This document shows, in pieces, positions 35,873 through 44,300 of a DNA stretch of 64,000 nt. The notes below the pieces were generated by a model, which worked only from the letters and a program-made list of their open reading frames with translations, did not search any database and was not told where the DNA came from. The position numbers were made by a program, and so were the translations under genes. Source of the stretch: Rhodobacter aestuarii (GTDB taxonomy: Bacteria > Pseudomonadota > Alphaproteobacteria > Rhodobacterales > Rhodobacteraceae); NCBI RefSeq assembly GCF_900156655.1, contig NZ_FTOG01000006.1:213399-277398 (forward strand), given 5' to 3'. The number at the start of each line of letters is the position of its first letter. The first letter of the stretch is position 1.

Positions 35873-35891
35873 AGGGGGGCAACGCCCCCCT
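35873..35891. terminator. hairpin between convergent genes
   Basis: AGGGGGGC and GCCCCCCT pair perfectly with a 3-base loop just after the aminotransferase stop; a convergent gene ends 9 bases further. Confidence 0.5.
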
Positions 35892-35899
35892 ACGTCACG

Positions 35900-36319
35900 T
35901 TAGAGCCCAAGACGCGGCATCTCAATTTTGGGGCAACGGTCCATCACCACGCGCTTGCCAGCCGCGCGCGCGGCCTCTGCCGCAGCGTCATGCACAACGC
36001 CCAACTGCATCCAAATGGTCTTCACCTCGGCCCGCGCGGTCAAAACCTGCTCGACAATCCCCGGCACAGCCTCGGGCGCGCGAAAAATATCGACCATATC
36101 CACCGCAATCTCGTGTGGAATCGCGGTGAGATCGGCGTAGACCAATTCCCCAAGCTGCATTTGCCCAGCGAGCCCCGGATTGACGGGAATCACCCGGTAG
36201 CCCCGGCTTTGCAGCCAAGCGGCCACCTCATGCGAGGGGCGATTGGGGTTGGCCGAAAAGCCAATGACGGCGATCACCTTGGTTTCTTGAAAGATTTCGC
36301 GCAGATCGGCGTCATTCAT
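35900..36319 (-). CDS. CoA-binding protein (YccU/HgdD-like)
   Basis: The 139-residue product has VIAVIGFSANPNRPSHEVAAWL and GYRVIPVNPG, the Rossmann nucleotide site of stand-alone CoA-binding proteins, and later WMQLGVVHDAAAEAARAAGK and VVMDRCPKIE. Proteins of this type are conserved but have no agreed function. The start follows AAGGAAAACGACC; a longer frame adds 13 unlike residues. Confidence 0.92.
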   Translation of the reverse strand: MNDADLREIFQETKVIAVIGFSANPNRPSHEVAAWLQSRGYRVIPVNPGLAGQMQLGELVYADLTAIPHEIAVDMVDIFRAPEAVPGIVEQVLTARAEVKTIWMQLGVVHDAAAEAARAAGKRVVMDRCPKIEMPRLGL

Positions 36320-36340
36320 GGTCGTTTTCCTTGGCCAAAG

Positions 36341-36372
36341 AAAAAACGCCCGAACCACTATGGGTCCGGGCG
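36341..36372 (-). terminator. rho-independent terminator upstream of the CoA-binding protein gene
   Basis: On the minus strand CGCCCGGACCC and TGGTTCGGGCG pair (one G-U and one mismatch) and TTTTTTC follows. It lies 134 bases after the rlmB stop and only 22 bases before the next start codon, so it ends either the rlmB transcript or a short separate RNA. Confidence 0.75.
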
Positions 36373-36403
36373 CGAAAGTGCGGAACGAGGGACAGTGACG
36401 TCA

Positions 36404-36425
36404 GCGCGGCGGTTCCTAGCCGCGC
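36404..36425 (-). repeat. 7-bp hairpin in the rlmB downstream region
   Basis: GCGCGGC and GCCGCGC pair around 8 bases. Together with the terminator at 36341-36372 it could make up a short structured RNA. Confidence 0.4.
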
Positions 36426-36505
36426 CTCACCATCCAGACATAGGTATGTAAAAGGCGTGTTAAAGGGTCGCAGGGCAAGAAAAGGCTCCAATCGCCCTTT
36501 CGTGA

Positions 36506-37291
36506 TCACGCCCCTTGCGCCGCCGCATAAAGCGAAATCGCCGCTGCGTTTGACACGTTGAGCGAGCCGAAGTCGGTGGCAAACGGGATGCGCACCAGCA
36601 TATCGCAGGTTTCGCGGGTCTTTTCGCGTAGCCCCGGGCCCTCGGCGCCCAGCACCAAGCCAATCGGCCGCGTGCCTGCCTGTGCCAGCCCCTCGGCCAA
36701 GCTCATCTCAGCCTCGCCAGCCAGCCCCAAAAGCACATAGCCCATATCTTGCAGCTCGCGCATCGCATCGGCCAAATTCACCACCCGCAAATAGGGCTGG
36801 CGTTCCAGCGCGCCCGAGGCGGTTTTGGCCAAAGCTCCGGTTTCGGGGGCGGAATGGCGATGCGGTGCCACAACCGCGCGCGCGCCAAACACCTCGGCCG
36901 AGCGCAAAATCGCGCCCACGTTATGCGGGTCGGTGACACGATCAAGCAACACAACGAGCGGCGCACCAGCCCCTTGCAGCGCGACATCGCCCAATTTGCC
37001 CCAATCAAGCGGTTTGACCTCCAGCGCTGCGCCTTGGTGCACCTGATCAGGCCCGAGCGGTACATGCGTATCAAACTTGCGCGGATCAACGATTTCGGGC
37101 TCAAGCCCCCCCGCAGCAATCGCTTCGCCGAGCTTGTCAGAGGCGTTCTTGGTCAAGACAAGTCGCAGTTTTTCACGGGCCGGGTTCATCAGCGCATCAC
37201 GCACCGCATGCAAACCAAACAGCCACAGCGTTTCCGCGGCCGCCGCGCGCTTGGCACGTTCTTTATCGATCACCCAAGACGGTTTCTTCAT
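36506..37291 (-). CDS. rlmB: TrmH/RlmB family rRNA 2'-O-methyltransferase
   Basis: The 261-residue product has LFGLHAVRDALMNPAREK in the N-terminal substrate-binding domain, then the SPOUT knot motifs: VVLLDRVTDPHNVGAILRSAEVFGA (motif 1), IGLVLGAEGPGL (motif 2) and IPFATDFGSLNVSNAAAISLY (motif 3). This is the pattern of the 23S rRNA Gm2251 methyltransferase. Start 37291 follows GGGAGC and gives a basic MKKPSWVIDKERAKRA start. It is divergent from tRNA-Tyr. Confidence 0.92.
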   Translation of the reverse strand: MKKPSWVIDKERAKRAAAAETLWLFGLHAVRDALMNPAREKLRLVLTKNASDKLGEAIAAGGLEPEIVDPRKFDTHVPLGPDQVHQGAALEVKPLDWGKLGDVALQGAGAPLVVLLDRVTDPHNVGAILRSAEVFGARAVVAPHRHSAPETGALAKTASGALERQPYLRVVNLADAMRELQDMGYVLLGLAGEAEMSLAEGLAQAGTRPIGLVLGAEGPGLREKTRETCDMLVRIPFATDFGSLNVSNAAAISLYAAAQGA

Positions 37292-37361
37292 CGCATGCTC
37301 CCGTTTCGCCCCTCTGTGCGCTGCCTGCGCCCTTTTGGCAAGGGGGGCGCGAAAAACCCGC

Positions 37362-37390
37362 TTGACGCCCCCCGGCCCCTTCGCTACACC
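37362..37390 (+). promoter_or_regulatory. promoter of tRNA-Tyr
   Basis: TTGACG, 17 bases, TACACC. The predicted start is about 5 bases before the tRNA. Confidence 0.75.
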
Positions 37391-37401
37391 CCGCCCTCGT
37401 C

Positions 37402-37485
37402 GGGTGACGAGCTGCAAGGTGCGGCAGCGGACTGTAACTCCGCCGGGGAGACCCACGCCTGGTTCGATTCCAGGGTCACCCACCA
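37402..37485 (+). tRNA. tRNA-Tyr (GTA)
   Basis: The acceptor GGGTGAC pairs with GTCACCC, followed by A and an encoded CCA. The anticodon loop CTGTAAC reads GTA. A long class II variable arm precedes the T arm CCTGG-TTCGATT-CCAGG. The length of 84 nt with CCA fits bacterial tRNA-Tyr. Confidence 0.98.
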
Positions 37486-37506
37486 CTTCCCCTTGGGAAG
37501 GGTGCG

Positions 37507-37532
37507 AAAACGGAGCCGCAAGGCTCCGTTTT
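37507..37532. terminator. bidirectional terminator of tRNA-Tyr and the convergent gene
   Basis: AAAACGGAGCC, a GCAA loop and GGCTCCGTTTT form an 11-bp stem whose arms supply T runs in both directions. Confidence 0.85.
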
Positions 37533-37542
37533 GCGTTTGGGC

Positions 37543-37956
37543 CTAGCGCATCAAAACCTGCGGGCGGGCAAAGATCGCCTCTTCTTCCGTGCCATCATCA
37601 TATAGGAGCCGCAGCCGGATGTTTTGCACCGAGCCAAGCGGCTGGGTGATGTAGATCGCATCGGTCTCAATCGCATTGGGCGCGGGCGTGCCCTCATAGC
37701 ACATTTCCATGAAAAACGGCGTCGTGGGCGGAGCGTCATTCAGCCCATAAAAGATCTGGCTCAAGCCGCAGCGCCAACTGAGCAACTGCGTGAAATAGAC
37801 AAAATCCTGCCCGTCATATTCGCGTACCGCGACCCATTGCGCCTTGGTCGCCGCCAAAATCGGGCGCACCTCGGCGGCTGTTGTGAATTGCTGGGCATGA
37901 GCCGCCCCCGCGACAGTCAAACTGCCCATCAGCGCCGTCAAAAGGATCTTTCGCAT
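37543..37956 (-). CDS. secreted protein of unknown function
   Basis: No family was recognised with confidence. The 137-residue product starts after GGGGGAAG and has a signal peptide (KILLTALMGSLTVAGAAHA). The mature part has two cysteines 24 residues apart (WRCGLSQ, EMCYEG) that could form a disulfide, and a strand-rich end (IYITQPLGSVQNIRLRLLYD). A periplasmic location is likely. It ends at the terminator shared with tRNA-Tyr. Confidence 0.78.
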   Translation of the reverse strand: MRKILLTALMGSLTVAGAAHAQQFTTAAEVRPILAATKAQWVAVREYDGQDFVYFTQLLSWRCGLSQIFYGLNDAPPTTPFFMEMCYEGTPAPNAIETDAIYITQPLGSVQNIRLRLLYDDGTEEEAIFARPQVLMR

Positions 37957-38016
37957 CGCTTCCCCCATCGCATGGCTTTCACGCTGCGCCAAAACCTCTT
38001 ATGTCTTGAAGAAAAT

Positions 38017-39033
38017 ATGAGGCGCAGCCGGAACATCATGGCAAGGAAATCGGGCACCGGTCCATCCCCCAATGTCTTCTTCGTCGTGCAGGCGGGGCGG
38101 CTTGAATATGAGGCGGTGATTTTCACCGCGAGCTTTCGCGCCGCAAATCCGGACTTCAAGGGCCGGTTGCTGGCGATGGAGCCCACCGGCGCGCGCTGGT
38201 CCCGCCCGGTGAAAATCTCTGATCCGGTGCGCGCGTTTCTGACAGAAAACGGCGTGGAAATCCTGCCGTTTGAAAACCGCCATTTCGGTGAAAGCTACCC
38301 GCACGGCAACAAGATCGAAGCGATGACCGCGCTGCCCGAAGGGCCCTTCGCCTTCTTTGACACCGACACGGTTTTCCTAGGCCCGCTTTCTTCGGTGGGG
38401 TTTGATTTCAACCGCCCCGCCGCCTCGATGCGCCGAGAAGGCACTTGGCCCGAGCCGCCACTTTACAAGGTCGGCTATAGGGAGATTTGGAAGAGTCTTT
38501 ACGACAAGTTCGACCTCGACTTTGAAAGCTCGCTCGACCTCAGCCAGCCCGATGAATATTGGCGGCGCTATCTTTACTTCAATGCAGGCTGGTTCTTTGG
38601 CGCCGATGCGCCAAGCTTTGGTAAGCGGTTCTTGCATTACGCCCATGCGATCCGCTGGGACACGCCCGAAGAACTGGCCAGCCAATCGCTCGACCCGTGG
38701 CTCGATCAGGTGGCTTTGCCCTTGGTGATCCATTCCTTTGGCGGCGGGCGTCCGGGGCCGGAACTTGACGGGCTCGATGGGGCGGTGAGTTGCCATTACC
38801 GCGCCTTACCGCTGCTTTATGCGCGTGAAAGCGATGCTGCCGTGGCCGCGTTGGAAACGGCGGTGATGCCGCAGAAGGTGAAAAAGATCCTGCGACTGCA
38901 CGAGCCCGCCAAGAAGCTGATCTACCAAGGCAAGGGTATGAAGCTGCGGGCGAAGTTTGACCGCGATGACCTGCCAAAACGCGAGCAGGTGATCCGCAAC
39001 ACGATCAAACGCGCGGGGCTTTGGCTGCGCTAA
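38017..39033 (+). CDS. glycosyltransferase-like protein (GT-A fold)
   Basis: About 338 residues. The centre has FAFFDTDTVFLGPLS, a DxD motif like those that hold the metal and nucleotide sugar in GT-A enzymes, followed by YLYFNAGWFFG and a late HSFGGGRPGP with a His suited to metal binding. The C-terminus is strongly basic (AKKLIYQGKGMKLRAKF), suggesting membrane-surface contact. The donor and acceptor are unknown. Start 38017 is the better of two; Met8 (38038) is possible. Confidence 0.7.
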   Translation: MRRSRNIMARKSGTGPSPNVFFVVQAGRLEYEAVIFTASFRAANPDFKGRLLAMEPTGARWSRPVKISDPVRAFLTENGVEILPFENRHFGESYPHGNKIEAMTALPEGPFAFFDTDTVFLGPLSSVGFDFNRPAASMRREGTWPEPPLYKVGYREIWKSLYDKFDLDFESSLDLSQPDEYWRRYLYFNAGWFFGADAPSFGKRFLHYAHAIRWDTPEELASQSLDPWLDQVALPLVIHSFGGGRPGPELDGLDGAVSCHYRALPLLYARESDAAVAALETAVMPQKVKKILRLHEPAKKLIYQGKGMKLRAKFDRDDLPKREQVIRNTIKRAGLWLR

Positions 39034-39051
39034 GCCCCGCGCGGTATCTGC

Positions 39052-39678
39052 TTAGAACTGATAGGTCAGGCCCAAACGAATTTCGGGCCGCGGATCAGCA
39101 GCATATTCCCAAGCGATAGGCGCCCCCGGCGGCACGAAGCTGAACGTGTCATAATCGGTGCTGCGCAACTCGCCGCGCAAGCGCAGATGTTGGTCAAAGG
39201 CATGCTCCACCCCAAGACCAAGATAGCTCGCTTTAAACGTATGCGCGACTTGCGTGGTGTTGACTTGCCACGCGCCCTTGGACCATTGCCGACCCACGGT
39301 GACGTAATAAAGATTGCGCGCCTTTGCATAGCCCATCCGCAGACCGAGTTCCGCCGCTTGGTTCATGTCCGTCGCATCTAGAGCTAAGGCAATGCCATTG
39401 TCATTACCGCGCATGTCGCGGGTGAAAAGCCCGGCCTCAACCCCATAGACGAAGGCACCACGCTGCCAGTTATACCCACCGATCATCCCCAAAGAGGTGC
39501 CACTCACGTCCCATTCGCTGGTCACCTCGCCTGTGTGGAAAACCCGATCAAACGCGGCCCGATCATGCGAGATTTCCGCGCCAAGATAGGCGCCCTGCCA
39601 AGAAACCTGCGCTGCCTCTTGCGCCTGCACTTGCGTGCCCACCACCAGTGCTGCCAGCACTGCCATAACTTTTTTCAT
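39052..39678 (-). CDS. outer-membrane beta-barrel protein (OmpA/Omp25-like fold)
   Basis: The 208-residue product has a signal peptide (MKKVMAVLAALVVGTQVQA) and alternating strands with aromatic edges: WQGAYLGAEISHDRAAF, GMIGGYNWQRGAFVYGVEAG, LGLRMGYAKARNLYYVTVGR. It ends LTYQF with a terminal Phe, the usual signal for barrel assembly. It resembles the eight-stranded Omp25/31 surface proteins of alphaproteobacteria. Start 39678 gives the best spacing to AGAGG; an ATG 3 bases earlier is too close. Confidence 0.85.
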   Translation of the reverse strand: MKKVMAVLAALVVGTQVQAQEAAQVSWQGAYLGAEISHDRAAFDRVFHTGEVTSEWDVSGTSLGMIGGYNWQRGAFVYGVEAGLFTRDMRGNDNGIALALDATDMNQAAELGLRMGYAKARNLYYVTVGRQWSKGAWQVNTTQVAHTFKASYLGLGVEHAFDQHLRLRGELRSTDYDTFSFVPPGAPIAWEYAADPRPEIRLGLTYQF

Positions 39679-39877
39679 CATCGCCTCTAAATCTGTTTTC
39701 TGTAACCGCACGCCGCCAAACACGCCGCGAAATCGTTCTAAAAACCGCGGCGGTCTTAACGAATGAAGGCGCAAAAGGCCAGAGCTGCACCAGGACTTGA
39801 GCGGGCTCAATCCCGAATACCGTTGCCGCCCGAAACGGTCGCCGATAGGTTGCGCAAAGTCACTTACGGAGACCCTG

Positions 39878-41161
39878 ATGACCGATCATCGTTTCGACAC
39901 GCTGCAAATCCACGCCGGGGCCGCGCCTGACCCAGCCACTGGCGCGTTGCAGACGCCGATCTACCAAACCACGGCCTATGCTTTCAAAGACGCCGACCAC
40001 GCGGCGCGTTTGTTCAACCTTGAAGAGGTGGGCTATATCTATTCGCGCCTGACGAACCCCACCGTTTCAGCACTCGCTTCGCGCGTGGCCGCGCTGGAAG
40101 GCGGCGCGGGGGCGGTGTGCTGTTCCTCTGGCCATGCGGCGCAGATCATGGCGCTTTTCCCGCTGATGGGGCCGGGGCTGAACATCATCGCCTCGACGCG
40201 CCTTTACGGCGGTACGATCACCCAATTTAGCCAAACCATCAAACGCTTTGGCTGGTCGTGCACCTTTGTCGACTTTGATGATCTCGCAGCGCTTGAAGCG
40301 GCGGTGGATGAAAACACCCGCGCGATCTTCTGCGAATCGATCTCCAACCCCGGCGGCTATGTGACCGACCTGCCGGCGGTTGCGGCGGTGGCAGATAAAG
40401 TGGGCCTGCCGCTCATCGTTGATAACACGCTGGCCTCCCCCTACCTGTGCCGCCCGATTGAACATGGCGCGACGCTCGTGGTGCATTCGGCCACGAAATA
40501 CATGACCGGCAATGGCACCGTGACCGGCGGTGTGGTGATTGATTCGGGCAAGTTTGATTGGTCGACGAGCGACAAATTCCCGAGCCTCTCGGCCCCGGAA
40601 CCGGCCTATCACGGGCTCAAATTCCACGAAGCGCTGGGGCCGATGGCCTTCACCTTCCATTCCATCGCCGTGGGTCTGCGCGATCTGGGCATGACGATGA
40701 ACCCGCAAGGCGCGCATTACACGCTGATGGGGCTCGAAACGCTCAGCCTGCGGATGGAAAAGCACGTCGCCAATGCCAAAGCGGTGGCCGAGTGGCTCGA
40801 AAACGATCCGCGGATCGAATTTGTCACCTATGCGGGCCTTGAAAGCTCCCCTTGGCATGAGCGCGCCACCCGGCTTTGCCCGCTCGGCGCGGGTGCACTG
40901 TTCACCGTTGCGGTGAAAGGTGGCTATGAAGCTTGCGTGAAATTGGTCAACAATCTCAATCTCTTCAGCCATGTGGCCAACCTTGGCGATGCGCGTTCGC
41001 TGATCATCCATTCGGCCTCGACCACGCACCGCCAATTGACCGAAGAGCAGCAAATCAAAGCAGGCGCCGCCCCCAATGTGGTGCGTCTGTCGATCGGCAT
41101 TGAAAACGCCGCTGATCTGATTGCCGATCTGGACCAAGCGCTGAGCGCCGCAACGGCCTAA
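39878..41161 (+). CDS. metY: O-acetylhomoserine sulfhydrylase (MetY-type)
   Basis: The 427-residue PLP enzyme of the Cys/Met metabolism family has IYSRLTNPTVSALASRVAALEGG, a Cys-rich CCSSGHAAQ, VDNTLASPYLCRPIEHGATL, the PLP Lys in VHSATKYMTGNG and SIGIENAADLIADLDQAL at the end. This length and the insert before LKFHEALGPMAF are typical of MetY, which makes homocysteine from O-acetylhomoserine and sulfide; MetZ is shorter. Start 39878 follows ACGGAGACC. Confidence 0.93.
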   Translation: MTDHRFDTLQIHAGAAPDPATGALQTPIYQTTAYAFKDADHAARLFNLEEVGYIYSRLTNPTVSALASRVAALEGGAGAVCCSSGHAAQIMALFPLMGPGLNIIASTRLYGGTITQFSQTIKRFGWSCTFVDFDDLAALEAAVDENTRAIFCESISNPGGYVTDLPAVAAVADKVGLPLIVDNTLASPYLCRPIEHGATLVVHSATKYMTGNGTVTGGVVIDSGKFDWSTSDKFPSLSAPEPAYHGLKFHEALGPMAFTFHSIAVGLRDLGMTMNPQGAHYTLMGLETLSLRMEKHVANAKAVAEWLENDPRIEFVTYAGLESSPWHERATRLCPLGAGALFTVAVKGGYEACVKLVNNLNLFSHVANLGDARSLIIHSASTTHRQLTEEQQIKAGAAPNVVRLSIGIENAADLIADLDQALSAATA

Positions 41162-41165
41162 ACAA

Positions 41166-41205
41166 AATCGCCCGAAACCGTTTACGCGCGGTTTCGGGCG
41201 CGATT
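41166..41205 (+). terminator. metY terminator hairpin
   Basis: CGCCCGAAACCG and CGGTTTCGGGCG are exact inverse copies (12 bp) around an 8-base loop, 7 bases after the metY stop. Confidence 0.75.
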
Positions 41206-41327
41206 TGGCGCCGGTGCGCTGATCACGAACCGGTGGGCGGCTTTTCATATGCGGTTTTCTGCTTTACCAAAGGGGACCGAGCTATAGCCGATTTCGACGC
41301 CTCTTTGTGATGTGGTAAGCCCCGCGG

Positions 41328-44300
41328 ATGAAACCGAACTTCGCCCTAAATCTTTCGCATGATGGCATTGGCCTATTGTTCCGGGCACGGTCCGGTTGGG
41401 AACTGCTCGGCGAAGTGGCGCTGGACGCCGAAGATTTCAATGACCAACTCAGCGCGCTGCGTCGTGAATCCAAGGCGCGGGCGGGCAGCAAGGCGGTGAC
41501 GACGAAGCTTGTCATTCCTGCTTCGCAAATCCTCTACACAGAGATCACCGCCCCCGGCCCCCATGCCGCAACCCGACGCAAAGAGATTGCCGCCGCGCTA
41601 GAGGGGCTGACCCCCTATGCTGTTGAAGATCTGGTCTTTGACTGGTCGGGCCATGGCGACGTGGTGCAAGTCGCTGTGGTTGCGCGCGAAACTTTGGCCG
41701 AGGCAGAGGCGTTTGCGGAAGATCGCGGTTTTGCCCCGGTAAGCTTTGTGGCCATTCCAGAAGCTGGGCAATTCGCGGGGGAACCATGGTTCGGCCCGAC
41801 ATCGGTCGCGCCTGCGCATCTGTCTGCGGGCGCCCGGATTGAACGGGATCAAGACCCGCTGCCGTTTGCTGCGCTTCTCGCTGCGGCCCGCGCCAATGCG
41901 GCAACCGAAGCGGTCGCGGTGCCCTCCGTCGAAGAAAGCCCAAGCGACGCGGTTGAACCTGAGGAAGACACGATCACCGCAAGCGCAGAAGTGTTTGACG
42001 AAGGGCCCTCCCCCGAGCCGCAAGAAGCGCCGGAGGCAGAGGCTGACACGCCCGAGCCAGAGGCGGATGTTGCTCCGGTCGACGACGCCGATCCCGAACC
42101 GGAATCGGAGCCCGAAGAACCGCAGGACGCCCCCGCAGAGGAAGCCGAAGCCGAGAGCGCGGAGACACTTCCCGCTGACGTGCCAGAAGACATCGCGGAA
42201 ACGGATGAGGGTTCCGAACTGCAGGACCTCGCTCCGGCAGAGCCTTTTGCAGAAACCGAGGGCGAAACAGCGCCGATCAAAGAGGCTGCGCCCGACACAG
42301 ACTCAGACTCAGACGCGCCAGAGCTTGCCGCAGAACCGGCGCAAGCCCCTGAACCGGAAGGGGCCCTGCCCGACGAGCAGACCGTTGTCGAAGAGTCCGC
42401 TCCCGAGACCACAGAGCCGGAACAGGCAGAAGAACCGTCGGACCCCCGGCCGGAACCGGCCCCGGAAACGGACACGGAAACGGTTGATCTTTCGCAACTT
42501 GATCTCTCGACACTCGATTGGTCGAAAGTGGTCCCGCAAACGGATATCGCCCCGGGCGCGCCTTTGGATGCGGCGGCAACCGATAGCGCAGCCGAAGATG
42601 GCTTGAGGGCGGAAACCGCCGAGGAAGCGTCCGCCCCGGAAGCCGTGGAAGACACGGTTGCGCCCGACGCACCGAGAGCTTCCGCCCCGATTGAAGACGC
42701 CGAACCACAAGAGGCAGGCAAGGCAACAGACACGCCGCCGCTTGCGCCGGTGCTTGACGCTTTGGAGACGCAAGGGCCCACCCTCAAACCCATGCGGGCG
42801 CAACCGCGTCCGCAGCCGCGCGACACACTCGATTCGATCGTTGCGGATATCGGCCCTGCGCCGCAGCCGCCGGGGCCGAAAGCGCCTGCCGCTGCGCCGA
42901 CTGCGCCACGCCCCACAGCCACCAAATCGGCCCCCGCGAAGCCGCCGATTTCGCGGGCGCTCAGCGGTGCGACCGGACGCGAGGATGGCGCAAGACCTCC
43001 GGTTTTGGGGCCGCTCACTCCGCGCGCGCCGCAAGACAAAGCGACGGGCAAGGCTGGGGTCACCGCGCCGGGCTTGTCTTTGCCTTGGGAAGAAGATCGC
43101 GCCGCTGGCCCCGGCACCGGGGAAAAGCTGCGCAAAGTGGCCGGCAAGGTCGCCGATGCGGGCCTGCGCACTGCCGCGCTTGGTGGGGCCGCGCTTAGCA
43201 GTGGCGCGGGAAAGGCTTTGGCGCGCGGCAAAGCGCTGGCCGAAGCGCGCAGCAATCGCCCGCGCGTCGAGATCAAACCAAGCCAGAACCCCGAGGGCAT
43301 AGACCCAGAAAAAACCGTTTTTGGTGGCCCGAAACCGCCGCAAGTCGGTGGCAAACCGAAATATCTGGGCGTGACCCTGATGGCCGGGCTGATTGGCGTG
43401 ATGGCGCTGGCAGCGCTCTGGTCAAGCTATCTTGGCAGCGATGCGCCCGAGACACCGCCCGAACCCGAGGTGGCCGTTGCAACGCCTGCCCCCACCGAAC
43501 CCGCGCCGGACGCGGCGCCGATGACGGTCGAAGAAGCGCGCACGCAAATTGCCGAAATCGAAGCGCAGGCAGAGGCGGCGCCCGCACCGGTTGAAGAGCC
43601 GCCAGCCGTGGAAGAGACGCCCGAGGCCGAGCCCGAGCAAGTGGCGAGCGTCGAACCAGAGATCGTCGCGCCCCCCGCAGAAACAGCCCCGCCGGAAGAA
43701 CCGGCCGCAGCCGTCGTCGCGGAGGAGCCTGCCCCCGAAGTGGCGGCCCCCGCCGAACCGATTGAAAGTGCGCTTTCCTCCTCTGGCACGGTTGTGCCCG
43801 GGCTGGAACCGCTCGCTCCGCTGGGCTCGCAAGCTGCTCCGCTGCACAGCGCCTTGGCGACCGCGCTGCCGCCGATTGAACCAGAACCGACAGAACCCAC
43901 GCCCGTTGCGCCCGAAGCCCCTGCGATGGCCGAGGCGAGCTCCGAGCTTGTGCCAACGCCGGAAGGCACTCCCGCGCCGGGCGGCTTCACGCTTTACTCC
44001 GGCAAGCCGCCACGGGTGTCGCGCCCGCGCCCGGCCTCGGTGACCGCGGCGGTGGAGGCTGCGCGCGCCGCCGAACAGCGCCGCCTGCAAGCGATGGAAC
44101 GTATCCGCCCGAAAGCGCGCCCTGAGGCCGTGGTCCGCGCCGCGCAAGCCGCGCAACCAGAACCCGCAGCAGCCCCCGCGCCCACGACCGAGGCACCGGA
44201 ACCTGTTCCCGAGCCTGAACCAAGCCCCGCACCTCAGCCCGAAGCCAACCCCGGCCAACAGGGCACGCTGATTGGGCCAAGCCCACGGCTCAGCACGGCA

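Noticed and set aside
39690..39877. Possible SAM-responsive riboswitch in front of metY.
   Set aside because: I looked for SAM-II and SAM/SAH consensus blocks, which precede methionine genes in alphaproteobacteria, and found none.
41849..43354. A 501-codon open frame on the minus strand rich in Ser, Ala and Gly.
   Set aside because: It is the mirror of the Glu/Pro/Ala-rich linker of the plus-strand giant protein. High-GC codons with G or C at position three leave the antisense frame open. It has no ribosome binding site.
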